DNA of 18,300 bases, taken from contig CAKVCJ010000007.1 of the NCBI GenBank assembly GCA_934725655.1, positions 1 to 18,300 on the forward strand, written 5' to 3'. This DNA comes from an uncultured Brachyspira sp. Its GTDB lineage: Bacteria; Spirochaetota; Brachyspiria; Brachyspirales; Brachyspiraceae. A program made the position numbers and the translations under genes. Below are positions 7,596-15,747 of this stretch, piece after piece. Position 1 is the stretch's first letter. Every line of letters starts with the position of its first letter. The notes below the pieces were generated by a model. The model ran no database searches. It was not told where the DNA came from and was given only the letters and a program-made list of their open reading frames with translations.

Positions 7596-8585
7596 ATGAA
7601 AAGAATTATATTAACATTTTTATGCATTATTGTATTTGTTTTATCATGTTCTAATTCAAATGCAGCTAAAGAAAAGAAGATAAGAGTTGCTTTTGTTCCT
7701 CAATTAATAGGAATTCCATATTTTACAGCTATGGAAACAGGCGGTAAAAAAGCAGCAGAAAAATTTGGCGGCGAGTTTTTATATGTAGGTGCTACAACAG
7801 CATCATCTGCAGAACAAGTTAGACTTATAGAAAATTTAATAGCTCAAAAAGTGGATGCTATATCAGTTAGTGTATTGGATCAGTCTATAGATCAAATTTT
7901 AGAGAAAGCTAAGAATGAAGGTATTTCAGTATTTACATCAGACAGTGATTCTCCTAATAGTGTTAGAGAGGTTTATGTTGCACAAGCTACAGATGAATTA
8001 TTGGGCAGAGTTTTAATGGACAGACTTGCAGCTCAAATTAATAATGAAGGCGAAGTTGGTATAATATCAGGGGAATCTACAGCTGTTAATTTGAATACTT
8101 GGATAAGCTGGATAAAAAAGCAAGCGGAAGAAAAATATCCTAAGATAAAAATAGTTGATGTAAGATATACATTAGGCGGTTCTACTGAAGATGCATTGAA
8201 ACAAGCACAAGAATTAATGACTAGATATCCAAATATAAAAGGTTTAGTAGCTGTTGCTTCTACAACAGTACCTGGAGTAGCTAGAGCTGTAGAGCAGGCA
8301 GGAAAGATAGGCAGTGTAGCGGTTATAGGATACGGTTCTCCTGAGACTGTTAAACCTTACATAAAAAGCGGGGTTATGAAAGAATCTGTGTTATGGAATC
8401 CTGAAGATTTAGGTTATTTAACTTTTTGGGCTGGAATGAAGATAGCTAAGGGAGAGACTTTTGAAGAAGAAAATATTATAGAAGGTCTTGAGAAGCCTGT
8501 TAAATATTTTAGTGATACTAAGATTTTATTGTTAGGAGAGCCATTAATAATAGATGCTAATAATGTAGATAACTTTAATTTTTAG
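7596..8585 (+). CDS. Periplasmic sugar-binding lipoprotein of an LsrB/RhaS-type ABC importer
   Basis: Captures a substrate outside the inner membrane and delivers it to the importer encoded downstream. 329 residues; the signal peptide ends at a lipobox with Cys18. The type I binding-protein fold is clear: VAFVPQLIGIPYFTAM near the start, AEQVRLIENLIAQKVDAISVS, FTSDSDSP around residues 113-120, and the LsrB/RhaS-like SPETVKPYIKSGVMKESVLWNPEDLGYL around 248-275. Compared with LsrB residues known to hold autoinducer-2, Lys35 aligns with Gln36, Asp166-Gln167 with Asn165-Leu166 and Ala222 with Val228, while the Asp of DSD and Pro226 remain. A different sugar or glycoside is therefore likelier than AI-2. 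First gene after the promoter. Confidence 0.88.
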   Translation: MKRIILTFLCIIVFVLSCSNSNAAKEKKIRVAFVPQLIGIPYFTAMETGGKKAAEKFGGEFLYVGATTASSAEQVRLIENLIAQKVDAISVSVLDQSIDQILEKAKNEGISVFTSDSDSPNSVREVYVAQATDELLGRVLMDRLAAQINNEGEVGIISGESTAVNLNTWISWIKKQAEEKYPKIKIVDVRYTLGGSTEDALKQAQELMTRYPNIKGLVAVASTTVPGVARAVEQAGKIGSVAVIGYGSPETVKPYIKSGVMKESVLWNPEDLGYLTFWAGMKIAKGETFEEENIIEGLEKPVKYFSDTKILLLGEPLIIDANNVDNFNF

Positions 8586-8603
8586 AATTTAAGGATTTTT
8601 TAT

Positions 8604-10091
8604 ATGTTTTTACTAGAACTTAAAAATATAAGTAAAAGTTTTGGTGGTGTTAAAGCTTTAAAGAATGTATCATTTGATATTAATTATTCTGAAGTTCATT
8701 CTATAATAGGAGAAAATGGAGCTGGAAAGTCCACACTTATGAAGATAATATCTGGTGTGATAAAATCCAATGAAGGGGAAATAATATTTGAAGGTGAAAG
8801 GGTAAATTTCAAATCACCAAAAGAATCAGAAAGTAAAGGCATATTTATAGTACATCAGGAGCCATTTTTCTTCCCTAATTTAACAGCATTAGAAAATATT
8901 TTTGCTGGAAATGAAATTTTGAAAAATGGCTTCTTAGATTTGAAGGCTATGCAAAAAAAAGCAAAGGTCTTAATAGATAAAATAGGTCTTAATGAAAATG
9001 TTTTACACAAGAATATGAATGAATTATCACTTGGAGATAAACAAATGATAATGATTGTAAGGTCATTGCTTTATGATGTAAAACTTCTAATATTAGATGA
9101 ACCAACTTCTATATTAAGCTATGATGAAAGTCAAAGATTATTTTCTATAATAAAAGAATTAAAAGCTGCTGGAAAAAGCATATTATATATAAGCCATAGA
9201 ATATCAGATATAATGTATTTGTCTGATAAGATTACTGTATTAAAAGATGGTATGGTGACAAAGAATTTAGATGTATCTGAGGCTAATGAAAAGAATCTTA
9301 TAAATTATATGAGCGGCAGAGATATTAATACAGAAGTTTATAAGAAAAGAGATTATGAAAATGAAGAGTATATATTAAAAGTAGATAATCTTACAAATGT
9401 TAATTATTTTAGAAATATTTCGTTTAAGATTAAAAAGAAAGAGATATTAGGTTTTTATGGTTTAGTGGGTTCTGGAAGAACTGAGTTATTTCATTCTATA
9501 ATAGGCGAATTAAAATACAGCGAGGGTGAGATAGAATATAAGAATAATAAATATATTCCTAAGGATGCAAAACAATCTTATGCCGATGGGATTGTTTATT
9601 TAACAGAAGATAGGGTAAATAAAGGCATATTTGATATATCATCTATAAAAATTAATTTAGGTGCCGGAATAATAGAAAAAAAATGTTCAAAGTTTTCGTT
9701 TATAAATAAATTAAAGGAAAATGATTTTATCAAAGATGCAATAAATAAGTATTCTATCAAAATAGGCTCTGTAAATGATTTTATAACCACATTGTCTGGC
9801 GGCAATCAGCAAAAAATATTATTTTCTAGGTGTATGTCTCATGATCCTGATATATTGATATTAGATGAGCCTACGAGGGGAATAGATATAAAAACCAAAA
9901 CAGATATATATGATATTATAATGAATACTGCTATGGCGGGTACTACAATAATAGTAATATCATCTGATATATCAGAAATAATGTCTATATCTGACAGAAT
10001 AATAGTTTTACATGAAGGCGAACAGGTTGGTGAGATAAACAGAGATAAATTTAGTGAAGCAGAGATTTTAAAAATGGCTTTAGGAAATTAA
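8604..10091 (+). CDS. Sugar ABC importer ATPase with two nucleotide-binding domains (RbsA/LsrA type)
   Basis: Powers the importer on the cytoplasmic side. 495 residues, the normal size for the fused RbsA/MglA/LsrA class. The N-terminal domain has Walker A GENGAGKST (36-44), signature LSLGDKQ (141-147), Walker B LLILDEP (161-167) and switch His198. The C-terminal domain has a degenerate Walker A, GLVGSGRTE (286-294, Arg for Lys), as is typical of this class, with LSGGNQQK (397-404) and LILDEPTRG (418-426). AAGGA lies nine bases before the ATG. It follows the binding protein by 18 bases and precedes the first permease by 17. Confidence 0.93.
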   Translation: MFLLELKNISKSFGGVKALKNVSFDINYSEVHSIIGENGAGKSTLMKIISGVIKSNEGEIIFEGERVNFKSPKESESKGIFIVHQEPFFFPNLTALENIFAGNEILKNGFLDLKAMQKKAKVLIDKIGLNENVLHKNMNELSLGDKQMIMIVRSLLYDVKLLILDEPTSILSYDESQRLFSIIKELKAAGKSILYISHRISDIMYLSDKITVLKDGMVTKNLDVSEANEKNLINYMSGRDINTEVYKKRDYENEEYILKVDNLTNVNYFRNISFKIKKKEILGFYGLVGSGRTELFHSIIGELKYSEGEIEYKNNKYIPKDAKQSYADGIVYLTEDRVNKGIFDISSIKINLGAGIIEKKCSKFSFINKLKENDFIKDAINKYSIKIGSVNDFITTLSGGNQQKILFSRCMSHDPDILILDEPTRGIDIKTKTDIYDIIMNTAMAGTTIIVISSDISEIMSISDRIIVLHEGEQVGEINRDKFSEAEILKMALGN

Positions 10092-10108
10092 TTAAGGGTT
10101 TTAGAAAC

Positions 10109-11032
10109 ATGAAAAAGAGATATATTATAACTTGGGTTTTGGTATTAATGGAAATTATATTTTTTTCATTATTATCTAACAATTTCTTATCATTCAATAA
10201 TTTTAAATCTATACTTCAAAATACAACTGAATTATCTATTATAGCAATAGGTATGACAATGGTAATGATAACAGGCGGTATAGACTTATCTGTTGGGGCA
10301 TCATTGGGCGTAGTAGGTATAATAACAGGATGGTTATTGCAGGCATCTTTACCTAATTTTTTAATAATAGTAATTGTTATAGTTATATCTTCTTTAATAG
10401 GATTGGTAAATGGTGTTTTGATAACTTATGGAAAGATTCCAGATATTATAGCAACCATAGGTACTAATTACATATTAAGAGCCAGTATATTTGGTATGTT
10501 AGGAGGAAAATGGCTTACTGGTATTCCAGATGTTTTCGGGGGGTTTACTTCTGGAAGTGTATTATTTATTCCTAATGTATTAATATTTATGATAATTTTA
10601 TATCTAATATTTCATATATTTATGACTTATATGCCAATGGGAAGAAGAATCTATATGTTGGGAAATAGTGTAGAAACTATGAATATATTTGGTATGAATA
10701 CGAATATTACAAAATTATTTACTTATTCATTATTAGGCTCATTTGTAGGTATAGCTTCATTATTTTATATAGCAAGATTAGGAAGTGTTGAGATAACAGT
10801 AGGAATGGATCTTCCTATACAAGTTATAGCTGCTGTTGTAATAGGAGGTACTTCTGTTTTAGGGGGCTCAGGCTCTTTAATAGGAACATTCGGCGGGGTT
10901 TTATTTATGGGTATACTAAGAAACGGCATTAATATAATGGGAGTACCATCTTTATGGGAAAGAGTGATTATAGGGATATTTATAATAATATCTGTATTAA
11001 TAGACATTATTATAAATAAATTAAAGAAATAA
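10109..11032 (+). CDS. Sugar ABC importer permease 1 (RbsC/LsrC type)
   Basis: Inner-membrane channel subunit, 307 residues, almost entirely hydrophobic helices. The family hallmark ITGGIDLSVGASLG lies near residues 55-68, and the C-terminal VVIGGTSVLGGSGSLIGTFGG loop contacts the ATPase. Preceded by AAGGG about ten bases upstream. A second, different permease gene follows, so the channel is probably a heterodimer as in the Lsr and Rha systems rather than an RbsC homodimer. Confidence 0.9.
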   Translation: MKKRYIITWVLVLMEIIFFSLLSNNFLSFNNFKSILQNTTELSIIAIGMTMVMITGGIDLSVGASLGVVGIITGWLLQASLPNFLIIVIVIVISSLIGLVNGVLITYGKIPDIIATIGTNYILRASIFGMLGGKWLTGIPDVFGGFTSGSVLFIPNVLIFMIILYLIFHIFMTYMPMGRRIYMLGNSVETMNIFGMNTNITKLFTYSLLGSFVGIASLFYIARLGSVEITVGMDLPIQVIAAVVIGGTSVLGGSGSLIGTFGGVLFMGILRNGINIMGVPSLWERVIIGIFIIISVLIDIIINKLKK

Positions 11033-11063
11033 TTTTACTATTTTATAAAATGGAGAATATTAA

Positions 11064-12020
11064 ATGAAGTATAATATAAAAAATATTTTTAATAATAGAA
11101 TAGTGGTATTAATTCTTTTGTTAATTCTCACTATAGTTATAATGTCTATTTTAAGTCCATATTTTCTCACCTATTACAATATAATGCAGATATTAAGGTT
11201 TGGCTGTGTTTTAGCTTTGGTATCTATAGGTGAAAATTTAGTTATACTTGCGGGAAAAGGCGGAATTGATTTATCTGTAGGTTCTATAATAAGTTTAAGC
11301 GGTATTATTCTTATAGTATTATATAAATATTTAGGTATCAATATACCTTTATCTATTATAATCGTACTTATATTTGGTATAATACTTGGGCTTGTTAATG
11401 CTGTTCAGGTTGTATTATTTAATATTCCTCCGCTAATAGCTACTTTAGGTACTTTATATATGTATGGGGGATTGGCTTTAGTTATAGCTAAAACAGGTTC
11501 AATATCTGGTTTTCCTGAATATTTTTCTTTTTTAGGTCAAGGTGAAATATTTGGCATACCAACTCAGATATTATTATTTTTATTGCCTATATCATTTATA
11601 ACTATATTAATAATGAAAAATACTTCTTTTGGAAGAAATATATATTTGATAGGCATCAATAATGATTCTGCAAGATTTGCTGGTATAAATTTCAATAAGA
11701 TAAGAATATTATTATATAGCTACAGCGGATTTTTAGCTGCTTTAGGCGGCATAATAATGGCATCATGGTTTATGACAGCAAAAGCAGATGTTGGTAAAGA
11801 TATAGAAATGCAGGCTATTACAGTTGTTATGTTGGGAGGTACTAGTATAAAAGGCGGTGTAGGCAGCGTAGTAGGTACATTGATAAGTGTTTTAATTATA
11901 ACTATGATATCTACAGGCTTGCAGCTTGCCCAAATAAATTCAATATGGCAAATGGCGGTTTTAGGCACCATATTACTAATAACTGTTATTTTTAATAAAA
12001 AAATAGAAATAAAAGATTAA
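11064..12020 (+). CDS. Sugar ABC importer permease 2 (RbsC/LsrD type)
   Basis: Second channel subunit, 318 residues, with the same fold. It has AGKGGIDLSVGSIISLSG in the N-terminal half and VVMLGGTSIKGGVGSVVGTLIS in the C-terminal half. It diverges clearly from permease 1, so it is not a recent duplicate. GGAG lies about eight bases before the ATG. Its TAA stop runs directly into the AGGAG ribosome binding site of the hydrolase gene, which ties transport and hydrolysis genes into one transcript. Confidence 0.9.
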   Translation: MKYNIKNIFNNRIVVLILLLILTIVIMSILSPYFLTYYNIMQILRFGCVLALVSIGENLVILAGKGGIDLSVGSIISLSGIILIVLYKYLGINIPLSIIIVLIFGIILGLVNAVQVVLFNIPPLIATLGTLYMYGGLALVIAKTGSISGFPEYFSFLGQGEIFGIPTQILLFLLPISFITILIMKNTSFGRNIYLIGINNDSARFAGINFNKIRILLYSYSGFLAALGGIIMASWFMTAKADVGKDIEMQAITVVMLGGTSIKGGVGSVVGTLISVLIITMISTGLQLAQINSIWQMAVLGTILLITVIFNKKIEIKD

Positions 12021-12030
12021 GGAGAAAAAT

Positions 12031-13086
12031 ATGAGTTTATATGACAAAGTATTAGGTTGTTTAGTTGGATCAGCATCAGCAGATGCCATCGGAGCTGCCA
12101 CAGAATGCAGAACAACAGAGCAAATAAAAAAATATTTTGGCGGATTAGTAAAAGATTTCCAAGATCCTCCAAACGATACTTTTGCACAAGGCAATAAGGC
12201 TGGACAGTGTACTGATGATTTTTGGCAAGGCTATTTTATATTAAATTCTATAATAAAATTTAAAGGTGCTGTTAATTTTGATGTGGTGAAAGATGGTTTT
12301 TCTTATTGGATTAAACATCCAAACTATTTAAACTTTACAGGTCCTACAACTAGGCAAGCGATGTCTTTAATATTTGGAGATAATAGACAATCTTTTCAAG
12401 GTTCTTTAGAGGATAAATCATCACCTGTTGCAAAAAATATTATTAATGACGGTAATTCTAAAGCAAGCAACGGCGGAGCTATGAAGATTTTTTCTGCAGC
12501 AGTTATTAATCCTGGTAATTTTGATAAAACTCTTAAAGATGCTTGCGAGATAACAAAGTTTACGCATAATAATACTTTATCAATATCTGGTGCTTGTGCT
12601 GTGGCTTGTGCTATATCAGAGGCTCTTAAAGAAGATACTAATATGGATGCTATTATTGATGCTGGAATTAGGGGTGCTAAGGAGGGATTTGATTTAGCTG
12701 TTAAAGAAAATGCTAGTGAAGTTGCAGGGCCTGGCGTTGTATCAAGAATTAAGTTAGCGGTTGAGATTGCAGATAAACATACTTCATGGGAAGATGCTAT
12801 GGTAGAGATAGGAGATGTTATAGGAAATGGTTTGCATGTAAGTGAGGCGGTACCTGCTGCATTTGGTTTAGTAAAAGCTTCTAAAGGAAATCCATTGGAC
12901 GGTATATTTGGAGGTGTAAATATAGGTAATGATACTGATACTATTGCTATAATGGTAGGAGGTATATTAGGTGCTTGGAAAGGAATAGAAGCATTTCCTA
13001 AACATTATCTTGAAACTATAGATAAAATGAATAATATGGATTTGAAAAAGACAGCTCAGGAAGTAGTTGATTTAGTAAATAAATAA
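12031..13086 (+). CDS. ADP-ribosylglycohydrolase-family hydrolase (YegU-like)
   Basis: Probable cytoplasmic hydrolase of an N- or O-linked ribosyl-type bond, using a dinuclear Mg centre. 351 residues, usual length for the family. Motifs: GSASADAIGAATE (13-25), the metal-binding TDD at 61-63, SNGGAMK at 146-152 (family usually G-N-G-A-x-M-R), a helix starting TH at 178-179, and the second metal motif GNDTDT at 299-304 (usually GGDTDT). All metal-binding aspartates appear present, so it is probably active. Lying between importer genes and a PfkB kinase gene, it more likely acts on an imported small molecule than on ADP-ribosylated protein. That role is inference; the family is clear. Confidence 0.88.
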   Translation: MSLYDKVLGCLVGSASADAIGAATECRTTEQIKKYFGGLVKDFQDPPNDTFAQGNKAGQCTDDFWQGYFILNSIIKFKGAVNFDVVKDGFSYWIKHPNYLNFTGPTTRQAMSLIFGDNRQSFQGSLEDKSSPVAKNIINDGNSKASNGGAMKIFSAAVINPGNFDKTLKDACEITKFTHNNTLSISGACAVACAISEALKEDTNMDAIIDAGIRGAKEGFDLAVKENASEVAGPGVVSRIKLAVEIADKHTSWEDAMVEIGDVIGNGLHVSEAVPAAFGLVKASKGNPLDGIFGGVNIGNDTDTIAIMVGGILGAWKGIEAFPKHYLETIDKMNNMDLKKTAQEVVDLVNK

Positions 13087-13099
13087 ACTAATTAAAAAA

Positions 13100-13148
13100 A
13101 TATAATCCATTTATAATTTTATATTATAACTTTATAAATGGATTATAT
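13100..13148. repeat. Perfect 17-bp intercistronic hairpin
   Basis: Bases 13100-13116 are exactly complementary to 13132-13148, with a 15-base loop. The arms contain the only G/C in the gap (ATCCAT / ATGGAT). No T-run follows, so it is not a standard terminator. It lies between the hydrolase stop and the kinase start and could protect upstream mRNA or lower kinase translation. Confidence 0.75.
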
Positions 13149-13166
13149 ATATTGGATAATAATTTT

Positions 13167-14087
13167 ATGGAAGTTAATTTTATTGGCGGAACTTGTATAG
13201 ATGAATTTTATAAACTGATTGGAGAATCTTTTCCTATTGAAGGGCAAAAAGTTTTAGTTGAATATGAAGCAACTAAATGCGGAGGTATGGTTTCTAATGC
13301 TGCTTCTGTTATGTCGATGCTTGGCATGAAATCAAATATAATAGATGTGTTAAATAAAAATGAAGAGTCTAGTAAGACTATATTAAAAGATTTAAAAGAA
13401 TATAATATCAACACTGATTTAATACAATATACTGATAAAGCAAATAATAAATGCATTATTGTAAAAAAAGATAATGGAGAAAGAGTTATTTTTGTATATT
13501 ATCCTGATTCTAATGATAAAATAATTCTTAATAAAGAAATAGAAGAGATAATGATTAGAGAATCTTCTTTCAATTATTCTGAAATTAATGAAATAAAAAC
13601 AGTAAAAGGCGGAATTGAATATTTATTTGAATTAGTAAATAGGGGTGCTAAATTTTTTATAGATTTTGATTTTAATGTGAATAAAGAAAATATAGAATAT
13701 GTCAAACTTTCTAAAATAATAAGTATGAATGAGTTTGGAAAAGAAAATTTATTAAAAAATAATTTCAGCATTGAATATCTTTTTAGCATTTCAAAATATT
13801 TAGAATATGTTATAGTAACCTTAGGGGCAAATGGTGCTGAAGTATTCTCTAAGGACGGCAATAGATATTATCATAAGGCTTATCCTTTAAATAAAGTTGA
13901 TACTACTGGTGCAGGGGATCATTTTAATTCAGCTTTTTTATATGCAATTATAAATAATTATAATATTGATGATGCTTTAAAATTGGCTTCTGCTGCCGGA
14001 AGCTACGCTGTTACTTTTTCTGGTGCAAAGCAGAGGTTTACAATAAATATATTATATGATATAATAGAAAAATATGTTAATTTTTGA
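13167..14087 (+). CDS. PfkB/ribokinase-family carbohydrate kinase (YegV-like)
   Basis: ATP-dependent kinase for a sugar or nucleoside. Counting from the ATG at 13167 (306 residues): N-terminal NFIGGTCIDEFY, the substrate-binding KCGGMVSNAA around 37-46, and the C-terminal family signature DTTGAGDHFNSAF from residue 245. The catalytic base is Asp251 and the anion hole is GAGD. The frame also opens from a TTG at 13152, but ATG 13167 gives a normal N-terminus, though only a weak GGAT precedes it. It follows the hydrolase gene after an 80-base gap holding a strong hairpin, and its stop is nine bases before the regulator start. It probably phosphorylates the sugar released by the hydrolase. The substrate cannot be read from sequence. 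Confidence 0.88.
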   Translation: MEVNFIGGTCIDEFYKLIGESFPIEGQKVLVEYEATKCGGMVSNAASVMSMLGMKSNIIDVLNKNEESSKTILKDLKEYNINTDLIQYTDKANNKCIIVKKDNGERVIFVYYPDSNDKIILNKEIEEIMIRESSFNYSEINEIKTVKGGIEYLFELVNRGAKFFIDFDFNVNKENIEYVKLSKIISMNEFGKENLLKNNFSIEYLFSISKYLEYVIVTLGANGAEVFSKDGNRYYHKAYPLNKVDTTGAGDHFNSAFLYAIINNYNIDDALKLASAAGSYAVTFSGAKQRFTINILYDIIEKYVNF

Positions 14088-14096
14088 TAATTGTTT

Positions 14097-14831
14097 ATGT
14101 ACCAGATAGATAGAAATAGCTATATACCACTTTCAAAACAAATAAGTATTATTATTTGCAGTAGAATATTAAATGGTATTTATAAAATAGGAGATCTAAT
14201 TCCTAGTCAGAATGATTTAGAAAAAGAATTTGACGTTAGTAGAATAACAGTTAGGCAAGCTTTTGCTGATCTTTTTCAACAAGGTATCATAAAATCTCAA
14301 AGGGGAAAAGGAACTTTTGTTTCGGCAATACCTAATATAAAAAACGATTTTGAACACACTATAGCTGGTTTTTCATATGATAAATCTAAATTTTATTTAA
14401 CTGAAACTAAAATAATTCTTATAGAAGATTCTCAAAACCCTGAAGCTCTGTATAATTTAAATATTCAAAACTCAAATTGCATTAACATTAAACGAATAAG
14501 AATTATTAATAAAAAAAATGTCGCTATTGAAAATTCTTTTTTAAATACAGATTATTTTTCTAATGTTAATTGGAAAAATGATTTTAAAGAAAATGATTCT
14601 TTATATAAATTCCTAATGGATAAATTTAATATCAAAATATCTTTGGCTATTGAAAAAATTAGTGCTGTCATTCCTAATGAAGAACAAAAATCTATATTAA
14701 ATGTATCCGCTCAAGAACCAATATTATATGTATATAGAAAAACATATATTGAAAATAGAAATACACCTTTTGAATATTGCGAATATGCTATTTTACCTCA
14801 ATATTTTGGCACTATATCATTTAAACCATGA
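14097..14831 (+). CDS. GntR/HutC-family transcriptional regulator (YegW-like)
   Basis: A 244-residue regulator. The winged helix-turn-helix spans about residues 8-76 (PLSKQISIIICSRI; IPSQNDLEKEFDVSRITVRQAF; IIKSQRGKGTFV). A UTRA effector-binding domain follows (IKRIRIINKKNVAIENSFL; ISAVIPNEEQKSIL; EPILYVYRKTY). UTRA domains bind sugars, sugar phosphates or similar ligands. The frame also opens at a TTG at 14091; I prefer the ATG at 14097. As last gene of the transport-hydrolase-kinase operon it most likely controls that operon, probably as a repressor released by substrate or product. No terminator hairpin is evident after it. Confidence 0.9.
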   Translation: MYQIDRNSYIPLSKQISIIICSRILNGIYKIGDLIPSQNDLEKEFDVSRITVRQAFADLFQQGIIKSQRGKGTFVSAIPNIKNDFEHTIAGFSYDKSKFYLTETKIILIEDSQNPEALYNLNIQNSNCINIKRIRIINKKNVAIENSFLNTDYFSNVNWKNDFKENDSLYKFLMDKFNIKISLAIEKISAVIPNEEQKSILNVSAQEPILYVYRKTYIENRNTPFEYCEYAILPQYFGTISFKP

Positions 14832-14891
14832 TAATATATATTAAAAAAATTGATTGGCTGTAAAACTTATAAAAATGTATAAAATTATCTA

Positions 14892-14920
14892 TTGACAAAG
14901 GGTTAAAATTGGTATATCAT
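14892..14920 (+). promoter_or_regulatory. Sigma70-like promoter of the PerR-type gene
   Basis: A perfect TTGACA (14892-14897), 17-base spacer, then TATCAT (14915-14920), five of six matches to the -10 consensus. Expected start is near 14927. This separates the regulator gene from the preceding operon. Confidence 0.7.
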
Positions 14921-14932
14921 TCTAAATGAGAT

Positions 14933-14945
14933 TAATTATTAATTA
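14933..14945. promoter_or_regulatory. Possible Fur/Per-type 6-1-6 box
   Basis: TAATTA-T-TAATTA is a perfect 6-1-6 inverted repeat just downstream of the expected start of the PerR-type gene, the right place for autorepression. It resembles the AT-rich 7-1-7 boxes of PerR/Fur. Chance occurrence is quite possible in this composition. Confidence 0.35.
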
Positions 14946-14977
14946 TAAATAATTTCTTCATAAGAGGTTTGTAAAAT

Positions 14978-15364
14978 ATGAACAACACCAGAAACACAAT
15001 ACAAAAACAAGTTATATTAAATGCTGTACGGGAATTAAAAAATCACCCTACATCAGAAGAGGTTTATAATTATATTAAACCCAATTTTCCTTCTATTAGT
15101 TTAGGAACAGTTTATAGAAATCTTAATTTGCTTTCTGAAAATAATGAGATACAAAAGATTTCTATAATAGATGATGCTGTAAGGTTCGACCATATCACTA
15201 ATGAACACTATCATTTTCAATGTGATAAATGCAAAAAATTAATAGATATTAATTTGCCTTATAATAAAGAGTTAGATGAAGCTGTTTCTAAAAAATATAA
15301 TGTAGAAATAGATAAACATGACATTGTATTTATAGGCATTTGTAAGTCTTGCAAGTCAGAATAA
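14978..15364 (+). CDS. perR: PerR-type Fur-family regulator
   Basis: Metal-dependent repressor of peroxide-stress genes, 128 residues. The winged helix contains HPTSEEVYNYI and SLGTVYRNLNLL. The regulatory metal site of PerR (His37, Asp85, His91, His93, Asp104 in B. subtilis) maps completely, with the same spacing, to His23, Asp71, His77, His79 and Asp90. The Asp at the last position is what marks PerR against Fur, which has Glu. The structural zinc site is Cys82/Cys85 and Cys122/Cys125 (CDKC, CKSC). The protein starts shorter than B. subtilis PerR at the N-terminus. It has its own promoter and possibly its own Per box; the gene seems monocistronic. No peroxidase gene is in the window. Confidence 0.85.
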   Translation: MNNTRNTIQKQVILNAVRELKNHPTSEEVYNYIKPNFPSISLGTVYRNLNLLSENNEIQKISIIDDAVRFDHITNEHYHFQCDKCKKLIDINLPYNKELDEAVSKKYNVEIDKHDIVFIGICKSCKSE

Positions 15365-15747
15365 TTTTTTATTAAAAAAGATAGTATTTTCTTTTATACT
15401 AAAATAAATATGATATATTAGTTTTTTATTTTTCTTTTCACGCCTTTCAGTCGTGGTGCATACTTCGTCAAAGAACCTTATATTCTACGGATACGCTTCA
15501 CGAAAGTGCAAATAAAAAAACAATACTTAATTATTATATTTTATATCTATGATAAATTAATAAATTTAGATAGAATATAAATATTTTCTAAGCGTATTTT
15601 TAAGTTTTTTATGTTATATCAAGTATTATGTAGAGTTTTACAAAGCTGTAAATATAAAATAAAAATATTTGTTATACTTGTTTTTTATCTTTAAAAAATA
15701 TAGAATAAGCTTAAATTAATTATTTTCATCAAAAAGGAAATTATAAT
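15365..15747. other. Gene-free stretch upstream of folD
   Basis: No credible ORF on either strand. It contains a GC-richer foldback element (15421-15521), then plain AT-rich DNA with one small dyad (TTTACA-AAGC-TGTAAA, 15637-15652) and the folD ribosome binding site (AGGA, 15735-15738). A possible folD promoter (TTGTTT 15678-15683, TATAGA 15699-15704, 15-base spacer) is weak. A 6-bp hairpin at 15382-15401 after perR has no proper T-run. Confidence 0.6.
15421..15521. repeat. Short GC-richer foldback element, MITE-like
   Basis: About 101 bases bounded by inverted ends (GTTTTTTATTT at left, AAATAAAAAAAC at right, one-base length difference). The interior is much richer in G/C than its surroundings. 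An imperfect inner pairing joins TGCATACTTCGT (15458 on) to ACGAAAGTGCA (15500-15510). Its core GTGCATACTTCGTCAAAG (15456-15473) matches 15 of 18 bases of 16824-16841 in the next intergenic gap, which shows a dispersed family. No coding potential. Confidence 0.55.

Noticed and set aside
7596..12020. Calling the importer an Lsr autoinducer-2 system
   Set aside because: The key AI-2 contact residues differ, no LsrK/LsrR/LsrF/LsrG-type genes accompany it, and the kinase and hydrolase point to another substrate.
15382..15401. Terminator after the PerR-type gene
   Set aside because: TAGTAT/ATACTA gives only a 6-bp A/T-rich stem with no continuous T-run after it.
15637..15652. TTTACA-AAGC-TGTAAA as a regulator site for folD
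   Set aside because: A single 6-bp dyad in AT-rich DNA, about 100 bases from the start codon and not matching a known operator I can name; no second copy near a promoter.
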